Shown piece after piece: positions 54,208 through 61,940 of a stretch of DNA of 64,000 nt. Positions within the stretch are counted from its first letter, which is position 1, and each line of letters begins with the position of its first letter. The notes below the pieces were generated by a model. That model was not told the origin of the DNA, ran no database searches, and was given only the letters and a program-made list of their open reading frames with translations. The stretch is taken from NCBI RefSeq assembly GCF_004683965.1, contig NZ_CP038436.1:1-64000 (forward strand), read 5' to 3'. The translations under genes were made by a program, and so were the position numbers. This DNA comes from Nocardioides seonyuensis. GTDB lineage: Bacteria > Actinomycetota > Actinomycetes > Propionibacteriales > Nocardioidaceae.

Positions 54208-55545
54208 TCAGCGGCGACGCAGCATCTCCGCGACACGGAAGGCGAGCTCGAGCGACTGCACGCGGTTCAGGCGCGGGTCCACCACCGACTCGTAGCGGTG
54301 GGCCAGCCCGTGCTCGTCGATCTCCTCGCCGCCGCCGATGCACTCGGTCACGTCGTCGCCGGTCATCTCGACCAGGACGCCGCCGGGGACGGTGCCGAGC
54401 GCACGGTGGACGTCGAAGAAGCCCTGGACCTCCTCGATCACGTCATCGAAGCGGCGCGTCTTGTAGCCGTTGGAGGTCTCGAAGGTGTTGCCGTGCATGG
54501 GGTCGCTGACCCACGCGACCGAGACGCCCTCGGCGGTGACCTTCTCGACCAGCGGAGGCAGGCCGTCGCGGATCTTGTCAGCGCCGAACCGGGTGATGAA
54601 CGTGAGCCGGCCCGGCTCGTTCTCGGGGTTGAGCTTGTGGGCCAGCGACAGCGCGTCGTCGGCCGTCGCCGTGGGACCCAGCTTGCAGCCGATCGGGTTG
54701 CGGATGTGGCGGAAGTACTCCACGTGGGCGCCGTCGAGCTGGCGGGTCCGCTCGCCGATCCACACGAAGTGGCCCGAGACGTTGTAGGGCAGCCCGGTGC
54801 GGGAGTCGATGCGCGTCATGGCGTGCTCGTAGTCCATGAGCAGCGCCTCGTGGCTGGAGTGGAAGTCGACCCGGTGGAACTCGTCGGGGTCGGCGCCGAT
54901 GGCCTTCATGAAGGTGAGCGCGCGCTCGATCTCGTCGGCCATCGCCTCGTAACGCTGTGCGAACGGCGACTCACGGACGAAGTCGTTGTTCCAGGTGTGG
55001 ACCTGGCGCAGGTCGGCGTAGCCGCCGCTGACGAAGGCACGGATGAGGTTGAGGGTGGCGGCGGAGGCGTTGTAGACCTCGACCAGGCGCTGCGGGTCGG
55101 GGATGCGCGACTCGGGGGTGAACTCGAAGCCGTTCACGGCGTCACCGCGGTAGGCGGGAAGCGTCACCCCCTCACGTGTCTCGGTGTCGGAGCTGCGGGG
55201 CTTGGCGTACTGCCCCGCGAGACGCCCCAGCTTCACCACCGGGACGGACCCGGCGTAGGTGAGCACGACGGCCATCTGCAGCAGCACGCGCAGCTTGTTG
55301 CGCACGTTGTCGGCCGTCACCCCGGCGAAGGTCTCGGCGCAGTCGCCGCCCTGGAGGAGGAACGCCTCACCACGGCTGACAGCGGCGATCTTGTCCTTCA
55401 GGTCGTCGCACTCCCCCGCAAACACGAGCGGCGGTGCGGTGCGCAGGCGCGCGACCGCGGCATCGACGGCCGCACTGTCGGGGTAGGTGGGCTGCTGCAG
55501 CGGGCCAAGCGCGCGCAGCTGCTCGAGGGTCGGGAGGGCGTTCAC
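54208..55545 (-). CDS. aroG: 3-deoxy-7-phosphoheptulonate synthase, class II
   Basis: DAHP synthase joins phosphoenolpyruvate and erythrose-4-phosphate, the first step of the shikimate pathway. The 445-aa class II enzyme has LLQGGDCAETFAGVTADNVR (metal Cys near 69), VPVVKLGRLAGQYAKPRSS, RGDAVNGFEFTPESRIPDPQ, YFRHIRNPIGCKLGPTATAD, ITRFGADKIRDGLPPLVEKV, VSDPMHGNTFETSNGYKTRR and ECIGGGEEIDEHGLAHRYES. The GTG at 55543-55545 is the start. Same position and order as aroG near pknL in M. tuberculosis. Confidence 0.96.
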   Translation of the reverse strand: MNALPTLEQLRALGPLQQPTYPDSAAVDAAVARLRTAPPLVFAGECDDLKDKIAAVSRGEAFLLQGGDCAETFAGVTADNVRNKLRVLLQMAVVLTYAGSVPVVKLGRLAGQYAKPRSSDTETREGVTLPAYRGDAVNGFEFTPESRIPDPQRLVEVYNASAATLNLIRAFVSGGYADLRQVHTWNNDFVRESPFAQRYEAMADEIERALTFMKAIGADPDEFHRVDFHSSHEALLMDYEHAMTRIDSRTGLPYNVSGHFVWIGERTRQLDGAHVEYFRHIRNPIGCKLGPTATADDALSLAHKLNPENEPGRLTFITRFGADKIRDGLPPLVEKVTAEGVSVAWVSDPMHGNTFETSNGYKTRRFDDVIEEVQGFFDVHRALGTVPGGVLVEMTGDDVTECIGGGEEIDEHGLAHRYESVVDPRLNRVQSLELAFRVAEMLRRR

Positions 55546-55609
55546 CTCTCAAGGGTACGGCGGGGGGCACGCGGCGCCGTACTCGAGACCAGCGGCCGGA
55601 CCCACAGGA

Positions 55610-57055
55610 CTACTCCCCCAGGTGCTCGATGTCGCGGAACCCGGTCTTCTTGGCGCGCACACCGCGGTTTGTCAGCCACGTCAGCGCCCAGAGGACGACG
55701 CCGAGCGCGAGCATGCCGCCGGCGACCTTGTAGACGATCGCCTCACGCTCTCCCCACGGGATCACGATGAGGGCGACCGAGAGCAGGGCGGCGAGCGCCG
55801 GGGTGGGACCGGGTGAGCGGAAGAACCCCTCGACGCCGTCGCGGCGCAGAACCAGGCAGGCGATGTTGACCACCGTGAACACCGCGAGCAGCAGCAGCGC
55901 CGTCGTCGTCGAGAGGCTCGTGACGACCGGGCTGTCGGACTGGGTGGCGACGTAGAGGATCAGCCCCAGCGCCAGGGCCGTGGAGAAGAGGATGCCGACC
56001 CACGGCGCCCGCCGCTTGCGGGAGACCTTCCCGAGGGTGCGAGGCAGGACGTCCTGGTTGGCCAGGCCGTAGAGCAGCCGGCTCGCCATCAGCATGTTGA
56101 TCAAGGCGGTGTTGGCAACCGCGAACACGGCCAGGAACGGGAAGATCCGGTCGATGGGGAACCCGGGGGCGCCCTTGCTCACGACCTCGAGGAGCGCTCG
56201 ACCCTCGGACTCGTTGATCGTCTCCAGCTCGCCCGGCGTCAGCACCGAGACGACCGCCACTGCGACCAGCATGTAGATGAGGACCGCGATGCCGAGGCCG
56301 GTGAGCATGGTGCGCGGGAAGATGCGCTCCGGCTCCTTGGTCTCCTCCACCATGTTCACGGAGTCCTCGAAGCCCACCATCGCGAAGAAGGCGACCGACG
56401 TCGCCAGCGTGATCGCCATGAACGTGCTCTGGTCGGCGGCGGTGTTGAAGGCCGTGATGCGACTCAGGTCGCCGTCGCCCTGCCCCATCGCCCAGAACCC
56501 GACCAGGATGACGATGAACAGCGCCGTCATCTCGACGAGGGTGAGGACGACGTTGAACTTCACCGACTCCCCGACTCCACGCAGGTTGATCACGGCCAGC
56601 AGGAGCATGAAGGCCATCGCGATGAGCATCGTCACGCTGGTGCTCGGCGCCTCGTCCATCCAGCCGTTGATCACGAAGCCGCCGGTGAGGTTCTGGGCCA
56701 GCACGTTGGCCGACGTGGAGGCGCTGGTGATGCCGGAGCACACCACCGCGAACGCGACCAGGAACGTGACGAAGTGGATGCCGAAGGCCTTGTGCGTGTA
56801 GAGCGCGGCACCCGCGGCCTGGGGGTACTTCGTGACCAGCTCGAGGTAGGACAACGCCGTCATCGTGGCGACGACGAAGGCCAGCAGGAACGGCAGCCAG
56901 ACCATCCCGCCGACGGTTGCCGCCATCTGGCCGGTGACGGCGTAGACACCGGCGCCGAGGATGTCTCCGACGATGAACAGCAGGAGGAGCTTGGGGCCCA
57001 TGACCCGCTTGAGCTCCAGGCGCTCGTCCGCCGTCTCGACCGCTGTGTCTGACAT
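55610..57055 (-). CDS. APC-superfamily amino acid permease
   Basis: The 481-aa protein has about twelve hydrophobic helices and the APC N-terminal signature MGPKLLLLFIVGDILGAGVY followed by AVTGQMAATVGGMVWLPF. It continues SYLELVTKYPQAAGAALYTH, FFAMVGFEDSVNMVEETKEP with ERIFPRTMLTGLG, and LINMLMASRLLYGLANQDVL. It imports or exchanges amino acids or related amines with a proton or another amino acid; substrate is unknown. The ATG at 57053-57055 is used. The 127 bp upstream of it (57056-57182) contain no gene. Confidence 0.92.
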   Translation of the reverse strand: MSDTAVETADERLELKRVMGPKLLLLFIVGDILGAGVYAVTGQMAATVGGMVWLPFLLAFVVATMTALSYLELVTKYPQAAGAALYTHKAFGIHFVTFLVAFAVVCSGITSASTSANVLAQNLTGGFVINGWMDEAPSTSVTMLIAMAFMLLLAVINLRGVGESVKFNVVLTLVEMTALFIVILVGFWAMGQGDGDLSRITAFNTAADQSTFMAITLATSVAFFAMVGFEDSVNMVEETKEPERIFPRTMLTGLGIAVLIYMLVAVAVVSVLTPGELETINESEGRALLEVVSKGAPGFPIDRIFPFLAVFAVANTALINMLMASRLLYGLANQDVLPRTLGKVSRKRRAPWVGILFSTALALGLILYVATQSDSPVVTSLSTTTALLLLAVFTVVNIACLVLRRDGVEGFFRSPGPTPALAALLSVALIVIPWGEREAIVYKVAGGMLALGVVLWALTWLTNRGVRAKKTGFRDIEHLGE

Positions 57056-57182
57056 CGCGCCCCCTGGGTTCGGTGTGCCGTCCACTCTGGCCCCGCGCAG
57101 AGGCTCGTGGCAAGCACCGCACCTCATCGATGGTCGACGAAGCGCGGGCCGCCCCCGGCGGTCGAGGAAGGACGAGGTCCTG

Positions 57183-58391
57183 TCACGAGACCAGGTCGGC
57201 CAACGCCACCGCCTCGTCCGCCAGCCTCTCGGCCTCGACCCTCTGGCCCACCAGCGCGCGCAGGTCGTCGTTGACGTCCCAGACGTTCACGTTCATCGCC
57301 GCCGTGACCGTGCCCTCGCGCGTCCAGAACGCGATGAACTCGCCGGAGCCCTGGTCGCCTCGGAGCACGACGTCGTCCTCGGGTGCCGAGCGGCCGACGT
57401 ACTCCATCCCGAGGTCGAACTGGTCGGTGTAGAAGTAGGGCTGCCAGTCGTACGACGCGTCCTCGCCGAGCAGGACCTGGGCGGCCAGCCTGCCCTGGCG
57501 CTTCGCGTTGTCCCAGTGCTCGACGCGCAGGCGCTGGCCCAGGGTGGTGTTGGTCGCCGAGGCGACGTCGCCGATGGCGAGCACGTGTGGCCGCGCCTGC
57601 AGCCGCTCGTCCACGACGACGCCGTTGTCGACCTCCAGGCCGGCGGCCTCCGCCAGGTCCGTGTTCGGCACGGCCCCCACGCCGACCACGACGACGTCGG
57701 CGGGGACCTCCTCCTCACCGGCACGGACGCCGGTGACCCGGGCGTCCCCGGTGAAACCGGTGACGGTGACCCCAGTGCGAAGGTCGACCCCGTTGCGGCG
57801 GTGGAGGTCGGCGAAGTGCTGTCCGAGCACCGGACCGAGTGCGGCGGCGAGGGGTACGTCGGCGTACTCCAGGACCGTGACCTCCGCGCCGGCCGCGCGG
57901 GCGGCGGAGGCCACCTCGAGACCGATCCAGCCCGCACCGACGACGACGACGCGGACGCCGGGACCGAACGCCTCGCGCAACGCCGCCGTGTCGTCCATCC
58001 GCCGCAGCGTGTGCACGCCCGTCAGGCCGGCACCCGGGACGTCGAGGGTCCGGGGACGCGCGCCGGTGGCGATCACCAGGTCGTCGAAGGGGATGCTCTC
58101 GCCCGACTCCGTCCGGACCGAACCGCCCTCCAGGTCGAGGGAGACGGCCGGATCGGCCCAGCGTCCGTCGACCCCGTGGTCGTCGTACCAGTCCTGGTCG
58201 CGGACGTAGAGGGAGTCGGCCTCCTTGGAGCCGAGCAGCACCTCCTTGGACAGGCCCGGCCGCTCGAAGGGACGCTGCCCCTCGTCACCGAGCACCGTGA
58301 TCGGTCGTTCGTCCCCCGCGTCGCGGAGTGCCCCCACCAGGTGGCCGGCGGCCATGCCGGCGCCGACGACCACGAGCCGCGGGGCGCTCAT
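57183..58391 (-). CDS. Ferredoxin reductase-type FAD/NAD(P)H oxidoreductase
   Basis: The 402-aa protein has the FAD motif LVVVGAGMAAGHLVGALRDA, FDDLVIATGARPRTLDVPGA, the NAD(P) motif VRVVVVGAGWIGLEVASAAR, PADVVVVGVGAVPNTDLAEA and the FAD-binding VLAIGDVASATNTTLG. A C-terminal reductase domain follows. This is the ferredoxin or rubredoxin reductase group that also serves cytochrome P450 and dioxygenase systems. Its ATG overlaps the folE stop (ATGA), so it depends on folE transcription and regulation. No partner ferredoxin is in the window. Confidence 0.88.
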   Translation of the reverse strand: MSAPRLVVVGAGMAAGHLVGALRDAGDERPITVLGDEGQRPFERPGLSKEVLLGSKEADSLYVRDQDWYDDHGVDGRWADPAVSLDLEGGSVRTESGESIPFDDLVIATGARPRTLDVPGAGLTGVHTLRRMDDTAALREAFGPGVRVVVVGAGWIGLEVASAARAAGAEVTVLEYADVPLAAALGPVLGQHFADLHRRNGVDLRTGVTVTGFTGDARVTGVRAGEEEVPADVVVVGVGAVPNTDLAEAAGLEVDNGVVVDERLQARPHVLAIGDVASATNTTLGQRLRVEHWDNAKRQGRLAAQVLLGEDASYDWQPYFYTDQFDLGMEYVGRSAPEDDVVLRGDQGSGEFIAFWTREGTVTAAMNVNVWDVNDDLRALVGQRVEAERLADEAVALADLVS

Positions 58392-58984
58392 CGCGCACCT
58401 CCGACCGAGGAGAGGAACTCAGCGCGCAGGGCTGCATCGCTGCGGAGCTCCCCGCTCAGGGCCGTTGTCCGCGTCAGCGCACCGGTTGCCCGCGCTCCCC
58501 GCAGTGACATGCACGAGTGGCCGGCCTCGATCACCACCCCGACACCTCGTGGTGCCAGGTGCTCGTCGAGCCAGTCGGCGACCTGACGGGTCAGGCGTTC
58601 CTGGACCTGCGGCCGCCTGGCGAACATCTCCACGACGCGCGCGAACTTGGAGAGCCCGAGGATGCGGTCTCCGGGCAGGTAGCCGACGTGGGCGGCACCG
58701 GTGAACGGGAGCATGTGGTGCTCGCACAGCGACTGGACCGGGATGTCGCCGACGACCACCAGCTCGTCGTACCCCTCGTCGTTCGGGAAGGTCGTCATCT
58801 CGAACTCCCGCGGCGTGAGCATCTCTGCCCAGGCGCGGGCCATCCGGCCCGGGGTCTCGAGCGTCCCGGGCGTGTCGGCGTCGACGCCGAGCGCAGCCAG
58901 GAAGTCACGAGCCGCCGCCTCGGCGGCGACCGTGTCGGGGATCGGGCTGACCGTGTCGCGAGGTCGTATCTCTAACGTCGTCAT
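58388..58984 (-). CDS. folE: GTP cyclohydrolase I
   Basis: FolE opens GTP to dihydroneopterin triphosphate, the entry to folate and pterins. The 198-aa protein has a variable N-terminus (MTTLEIRPRDTVSPIPDTVA) and the conserved core: LETPGRMARAWAEM, PVQSLCEHHMLPF with zinc ligands Cys87 and His90, HVGYLPGDRILGLSKFARVV, QVQERLTRQVADWLDEHL, and GVGVVIEAGHSCMSLRGA with Cys158. It is the zinc-dependent type. No ribosome-binding site precedes the ATG (58982-58984), which fits a leaderless mRNA from the promoter described next. Confidence 0.95.
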   Translation of the reverse strand: MTTLEIRPRDTVSPIPDTVAAEAAARDFLAALGVDADTPGTLETPGRMARAWAEMLTPREFEMTTFPNDEGYDELVVVGDIPVQSLCEHHMLPFTGAAHVGYLPGDRILGLSKFARVVEMFARRPQVQERLTRQVADWLDEHLAPRGVGVVIEAGHSCMSLRGARATGALTRTTALSGELRSDAALRAEFLSSVGGAR

Positions 58985-59019
58985 ATCTAGACGTTAGAAG
59001 CCTCGCGCACTATCGTCAA
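58971..59019 (-). promoter_or_regulatory. folE promoter and inverted-repeat operator, probable leaderless start
   Basis: On the minus strand -35 TTGACG (59014-59019), 17-nt spacer and -10 TAACGT (58991-58996) place transcription initiation at or next to the A of the folE ATG (58984), 7 nt past the -10. A perfect 9-bp inverted repeat TCTAACGTC / GACGTTAGA (58971-58979 and 58990-58998, 10 nt apart) covers the -10, start site and first codons, as expected of a repressor site. The HTH regulator gene starts 43 nt away in the other direction. Confidence 0.7.
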
Positions 59020-59040
59020 GGGCACGACCGAGGAGGTGGC

Positions 59041-59709
59041 ATGGCGGGCTTCGAGGAGCAGGCAGCGGGCATCGGCGCGCTCGCCGACGGCGTACGACGC
59101 CGCCTCTACGACTACGTCTGCGCCCAGGACGAGCCGGTGGGCCGCGACCAGGCCGCCCGGGCCCTGGGTCTCCCCCGGCACCAGGCGAAGTTCCACCTCG
59201 ATCGCCTGGAGGAGACCGGCCTGCTCAGCTCGGACTACCTCCGCCTGAGCGGACGCACCGGACCCGGGGCGGGCCGGCCTGCCAAGGTCTACCGCCGGGC
59301 TCCCGAGGAGATCGCGGTCTCGCTCCCTCCGCGCGAGTACCTCCTCGCCGGCGACCTGATGGCACGCGCGATCTCACGGTCGACCGCCACGGGCGACCCC
59401 GTGGCCGAGGCACTCGCGGAGGTTGCCCGCGACCACGGCAGGCAGATGGCTGACGAGGCGTCCGGCTCCGGCACGCCGATCGAGACCGCCGCGCGGGTCC
59501 TCGCCGGCCACGGATACGAGCCGAGGGCCGCTGACGGCTGCGTGACCATGGCCAACTGCCCGTTCCACATGCTCATGACCGAGCACACAGCGCTCGTGTG
59601 CGGCCTCAACAGGGACCTGTTGGAGGGCTTCTGCGAGCGGGTCGGCGGGTTGGGCGCCAGCCTGGAACCGGAGCCGGGGCGCTGCTGCGTGGTCCTCCGG
59701 CCGGACTGA
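59041..59709 (+). CDS. HTH regulator with cysteine-rich C-terminal domain (SufR-like)
   Basis: The 222-aa protein has an N-terminal winged helix (ADGVRRRLYDYVCAQDEPVG, RDQAARALGLPRHQAKFHLD, RLEETGLL), a middle dimerisation part and a C-terminal domain with conserved cysteines: GCVTMANCPFHMLMTEHTAL (Cys167, Cys173, His176), VCG (187), FCERVG (198) and RCCVVL (215-216). The pattern resembles SufR-type ArsR/DeoR-like regulators that bind an Fe-S cluster. It is divergent from folE with the inverted-repeat operator between. ATG 59041 is preceded by AGGAGG. The likely role is redox- or iron-dependent control of folE and the flavoprotein, which is inference. Confidence 0.82.
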   Translation: MAGFEEQAAGIGALADGVRRRLYDYVCAQDEPVGRDQAARALGLPRHQAKFHLDRLEETGLLSSDYLRLSGRTGPGAGRPAKVYRRAPEEIAVSLPPREYLLAGDLMARAISRSTATGDPVAEALAEVARDHGRQMADEASGSGTPIETAARVLAGHGYEPRAADGCVTMANCPFHMLMTEHTALVCGLNRDLLEGFCERVGGLGASLEPEPGRCCVVLRPD

Positions 59710-59760
59710 CTCGACCCTCGGCATGTGTGGAGCCGGCGCCCTCCCACTAGCCTTCACGAC

Positions 59761-60957
59761 ATGGTCAAGCGTGTGGCGATCCTTACGGCAGGCGGCTTCG
59801 CGCCGTGCCTCTCTTCCGCGGTGGGCGCACTGATCGAGCTCTACGACGCCGCCGACCCCGACATCGAGCTGATCGCCTACCGGCACGGCTACCACGGGCT
59901 GCTGACCGGCGACCACGTCGTGATCGGCCCCGACGAGCGGGCGGGCGCGAGCCTGCTCCACCGCTTCGGCGGCAGCCCGATCGGCAACAGCCGGGTCAAG
60001 CTCACAAACGACGCGGACTGCCGGGCGCGAGGACTGATCGGCGAGGACGAGACTGCCCTGGCCGTGGCGGCGGGACGCCTTCGGTCCGACGGCGTCGACG
60101 TCCTCCACACCATCGGTGGCGACGACACCAACACCGCAGCAGCGGACCTCGCCGCCTTCCTCCGCGAACAGGGCTCGGAGCTGACCGTCGTCGGGCTGCC
60201 CAAGACCATCGACAACGACATCGTGCCGATCCGGCAGAGCCTGGGCGCCTTCACGGCCGCCCAGGAGGCCTCGCGCTTCGCCCAGAACGTCCTGGCCGAG
60301 CACGGCTCCAACCCACGGATGCTCATCGTCCACGAGGTGATGGGACGCGCGAGCGGGTGGCTCACCGCGGCTGCTGCACGCGACTACATGGCCTGGCACG
60401 CCGTGCAGCAATGGCTCCCCGGCATCGGGCTCGACCCGCGGAGGTGGGCCCTGCACGCGATCTACGTGCCCGAGCTCGGGCTCGACATCGATGCCGAGGC
60501 CGAGCGGCTGCGCGCGGTGATGGACGAGGTCGGCTGCGTCAACGTCTTCCTCGCCGAAGGGGCGGGCGTGGCCGACATCGTTGCCAACCTCGAGGCCTCG
60601 GGCGAGACCGTCGAGAGGGACCCGTTCGGCCACGTCAAGATCGACACGGTCAACCCGGGCCGCTGGATCGCTCGCGAGCTCGCCGAGCGCATCGGCGCCG
60701 AGAAGCGGATGGTGCAGAAGTCCGGCTACTTCTGCCGCTCGGCGCCGGCCGGCGAGACAGACCTCGCGCTCATCCGGGAGATGGCAGAGCTCGCGGTGCA
60801 GTGCGGCCTCGACCGCGTGCCCGGGGTCATCGGCCACGACGAGGACCGCGACGACGAGCTTCGCGCCATCGAGTTCGAGCGGATCGCCGGCCACAAGCCC
60901 TTCGACGTCACCCAGGCGTGGTTCACCGAACTGCTGGCCGACATGGGCCAGGCCTGA
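59761..60957 (+). CDS. pfp: Pyrophosphate-dependent 6-phosphofructokinase (PPi-PFK type)
   Basis: Phosphofructokinase makes fructose-1,6-bisphosphate. The 398-aa protein has LTAGGFAPCLSSAVGAL near the start, GGDDTN at residues 119-124 and PKTIDND at 147-153. ATP enzymes carry GGDGS and PGTIDND; the Asp in GGDD and the Lys in PKTIDND are the markers of pyrophosphate use, so this enzyme likely uses PPi and is reversible. Substrate residues MGRASGWL and FLAEGAG are present. It is monocistronic, ending just before the repeat element at 60971. Confidence 0.88.
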   Translation: MVKRVAILTAGGFAPCLSSAVGALIELYDAADPDIELIAYRHGYHGLLTGDHVVIGPDERAGASLLHRFGGSPIGNSRVKLTNDADCRARGLIGEDETALAVAAGRLRSDGVDVLHTIGGDDTNTAAADLAAFLREQGSELTVVGLPKTIDNDIVPIRQSLGAFTAAQEASRFAQNVLAEHGSNPRMLIVHEVMGRASGWLTAAAARDYMAWHAVQQWLPGIGLDPRRWALHAIYVPELGLDIDAEAERLRAVMDEVGCVNVFLAEGAGVADIVANLEASGETVERDPFGHVKIDTVNPGRWIARELAERIGAEKRMVQKSGYFCRSAPAGETDLALIREMAELAVQCGLDRVPGVIGHDEDRDDELRAIEFERIAGHKPFDVTQAWFTELLADMGQA

Positions 60958-60970
60958 GACCGTCCGCCCC

Positions 60971-61088
60971 AGACTGGCGGCACACGACATCGCGTCCGCC
61001 ACGCTGGCGGCACCCGACATCGATCCCGGTCGGAAGGATGTCGTCCGCCGCCACCCTCGCGACGTCGTACGTCGTCCGCCGCCACCCT
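60971..61088. repeat. Intergenic element: two direct plus two inverted 18-bp units, second copy
   Basis: Direct units AGACTGGCGGCACACGAC (60971-60988) and ACGCTGGCGGCACCCGAC (61001-61018) are followed by two identical inverted units GTCGTCCGCCGCCACCCT (61040-61057 and 61071-61088). The arrangement and unit sequence match the element at 13896-14011. It begins 13 nt after the phosphofructokinase stop and ends 15 nt before the DUF1028 start, filling the gap. A role as attenuator or stabilising structure is possible. Confidence 0.7.
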
Positions 61089-61103
61089 CGCTAGGGTCGC
61101 TCC

Positions 61104-61940
61104 ATGACCTTCTCGATCGTGGCCAGATCCGCTGACGGCGAGTCCTGGGGGGTGGCGGTGGCCTCCAAGTTCCTCGCGGTCGGCTCGGCCGTGCCGGCCG
61201 CTGTCGCTCGCGTCGGCGCGATCGCCACCCAGGCCGACGCCAACATCTCCTACAAGTTCGTGGGCCTGGCCCACCTCGACGAGGGGGCCACCGCACAGGT
61301 CGCCCTCGACCGGCTGTTGGAGGAGGACGACGGGCGCGAGGACCGGCAGGTGGGGATCGTCGACTCCGATGGGACGCCGGCCACGTTCACCGGCCGCGAC
61401 TGCTTCGACTGGGCCGGCGGCTCCGCCGGACAGACCGACGACGGCGCCGGCTACGCGATCCAGGGCAACATCCTGACCGGCCCCGAGGTGGTCGAGGCGA
61501 TGGTGGCCGCGTTCAGCGACGCCCATGACCAGCCCTTCGCACGCCAGCTGCTCGCTGCGCTGCGAGCAGGGGACGACGCAGGCGGAGACCGCCGCGGAAG
61601 GCAGTCCGCCGCGCTGCTCGTCGTACGCGAGGGAGCCGGCTACGGCGGCTTCGACGACACCGCCGTCGACCTCCGGGTGGACGACCACGCTGCCCCGGTG
61701 ACCGAGCTGACGCGTCTGCTCGACCTCAACGACCTCTACCTCACGGCGTCCACGCCCGAGGAGCAGGTTGCGGTGACCGACGAGATCCACGACGAGCTCG
61801 AGGCGTTCGCCCGGGCACACGGCCACGAGCACTTCCGCGAGTGGGTCGGCTCCGAGAACTACGAGATGCGGGTGGCCCCCGGGCTGCGGCCCGAGTGGAT
61901 CGACCGCCAGGTCCTGGCCATCGTGCGGGGACAGGCGTGA
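61104..61940 (+). CDS. DUF1028 family protein (Ntn-hydrolase-like)
   Basis: The 278-aa protein starts MTFSIVARSADGESWGVAVA and contains FLAVGSAVPAAVARVGAIAT, QVGIVDSDGTPATFTGRDCF, WAGGSAGQTDDGAGYAIQGN and LLVVREGAGYGGFDDTAVDL, the DUF1028 pattern. The fold is predicted to be like N-terminal-nucleophile hydrolases, but the reaction is unknown. A peptidoglycan-binding module that follows in some members is absent. It overlaps glpK by 4 nt (GTGA), so the two are co-translated, a linkage not explained by known biochemistry. Confidence 0.88.
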   Translation: MTFSIVARSADGESWGVAVASKFLAVGSAVPAAVARVGAIATQADANISYKFVGLAHLDEGATAQVALDRLLEEDDGREDRQVGIVDSDGTPATFTGRDCFDWAGGSAGQTDDGAGYAIQGNILTGPEVVEAMVAAFSDAHDQPFARQLLAALRAGDDAGGDRRGRQSAALLVVREGAGYGGFDDTAVDLRVDDHAAPVTELTRLLDLNDLYLTASTPEEQVAVTDEIHDELEAFARAHGHEHFREWVGSENYEMRVAPGLRPEWIDRQVLAIVRGQA

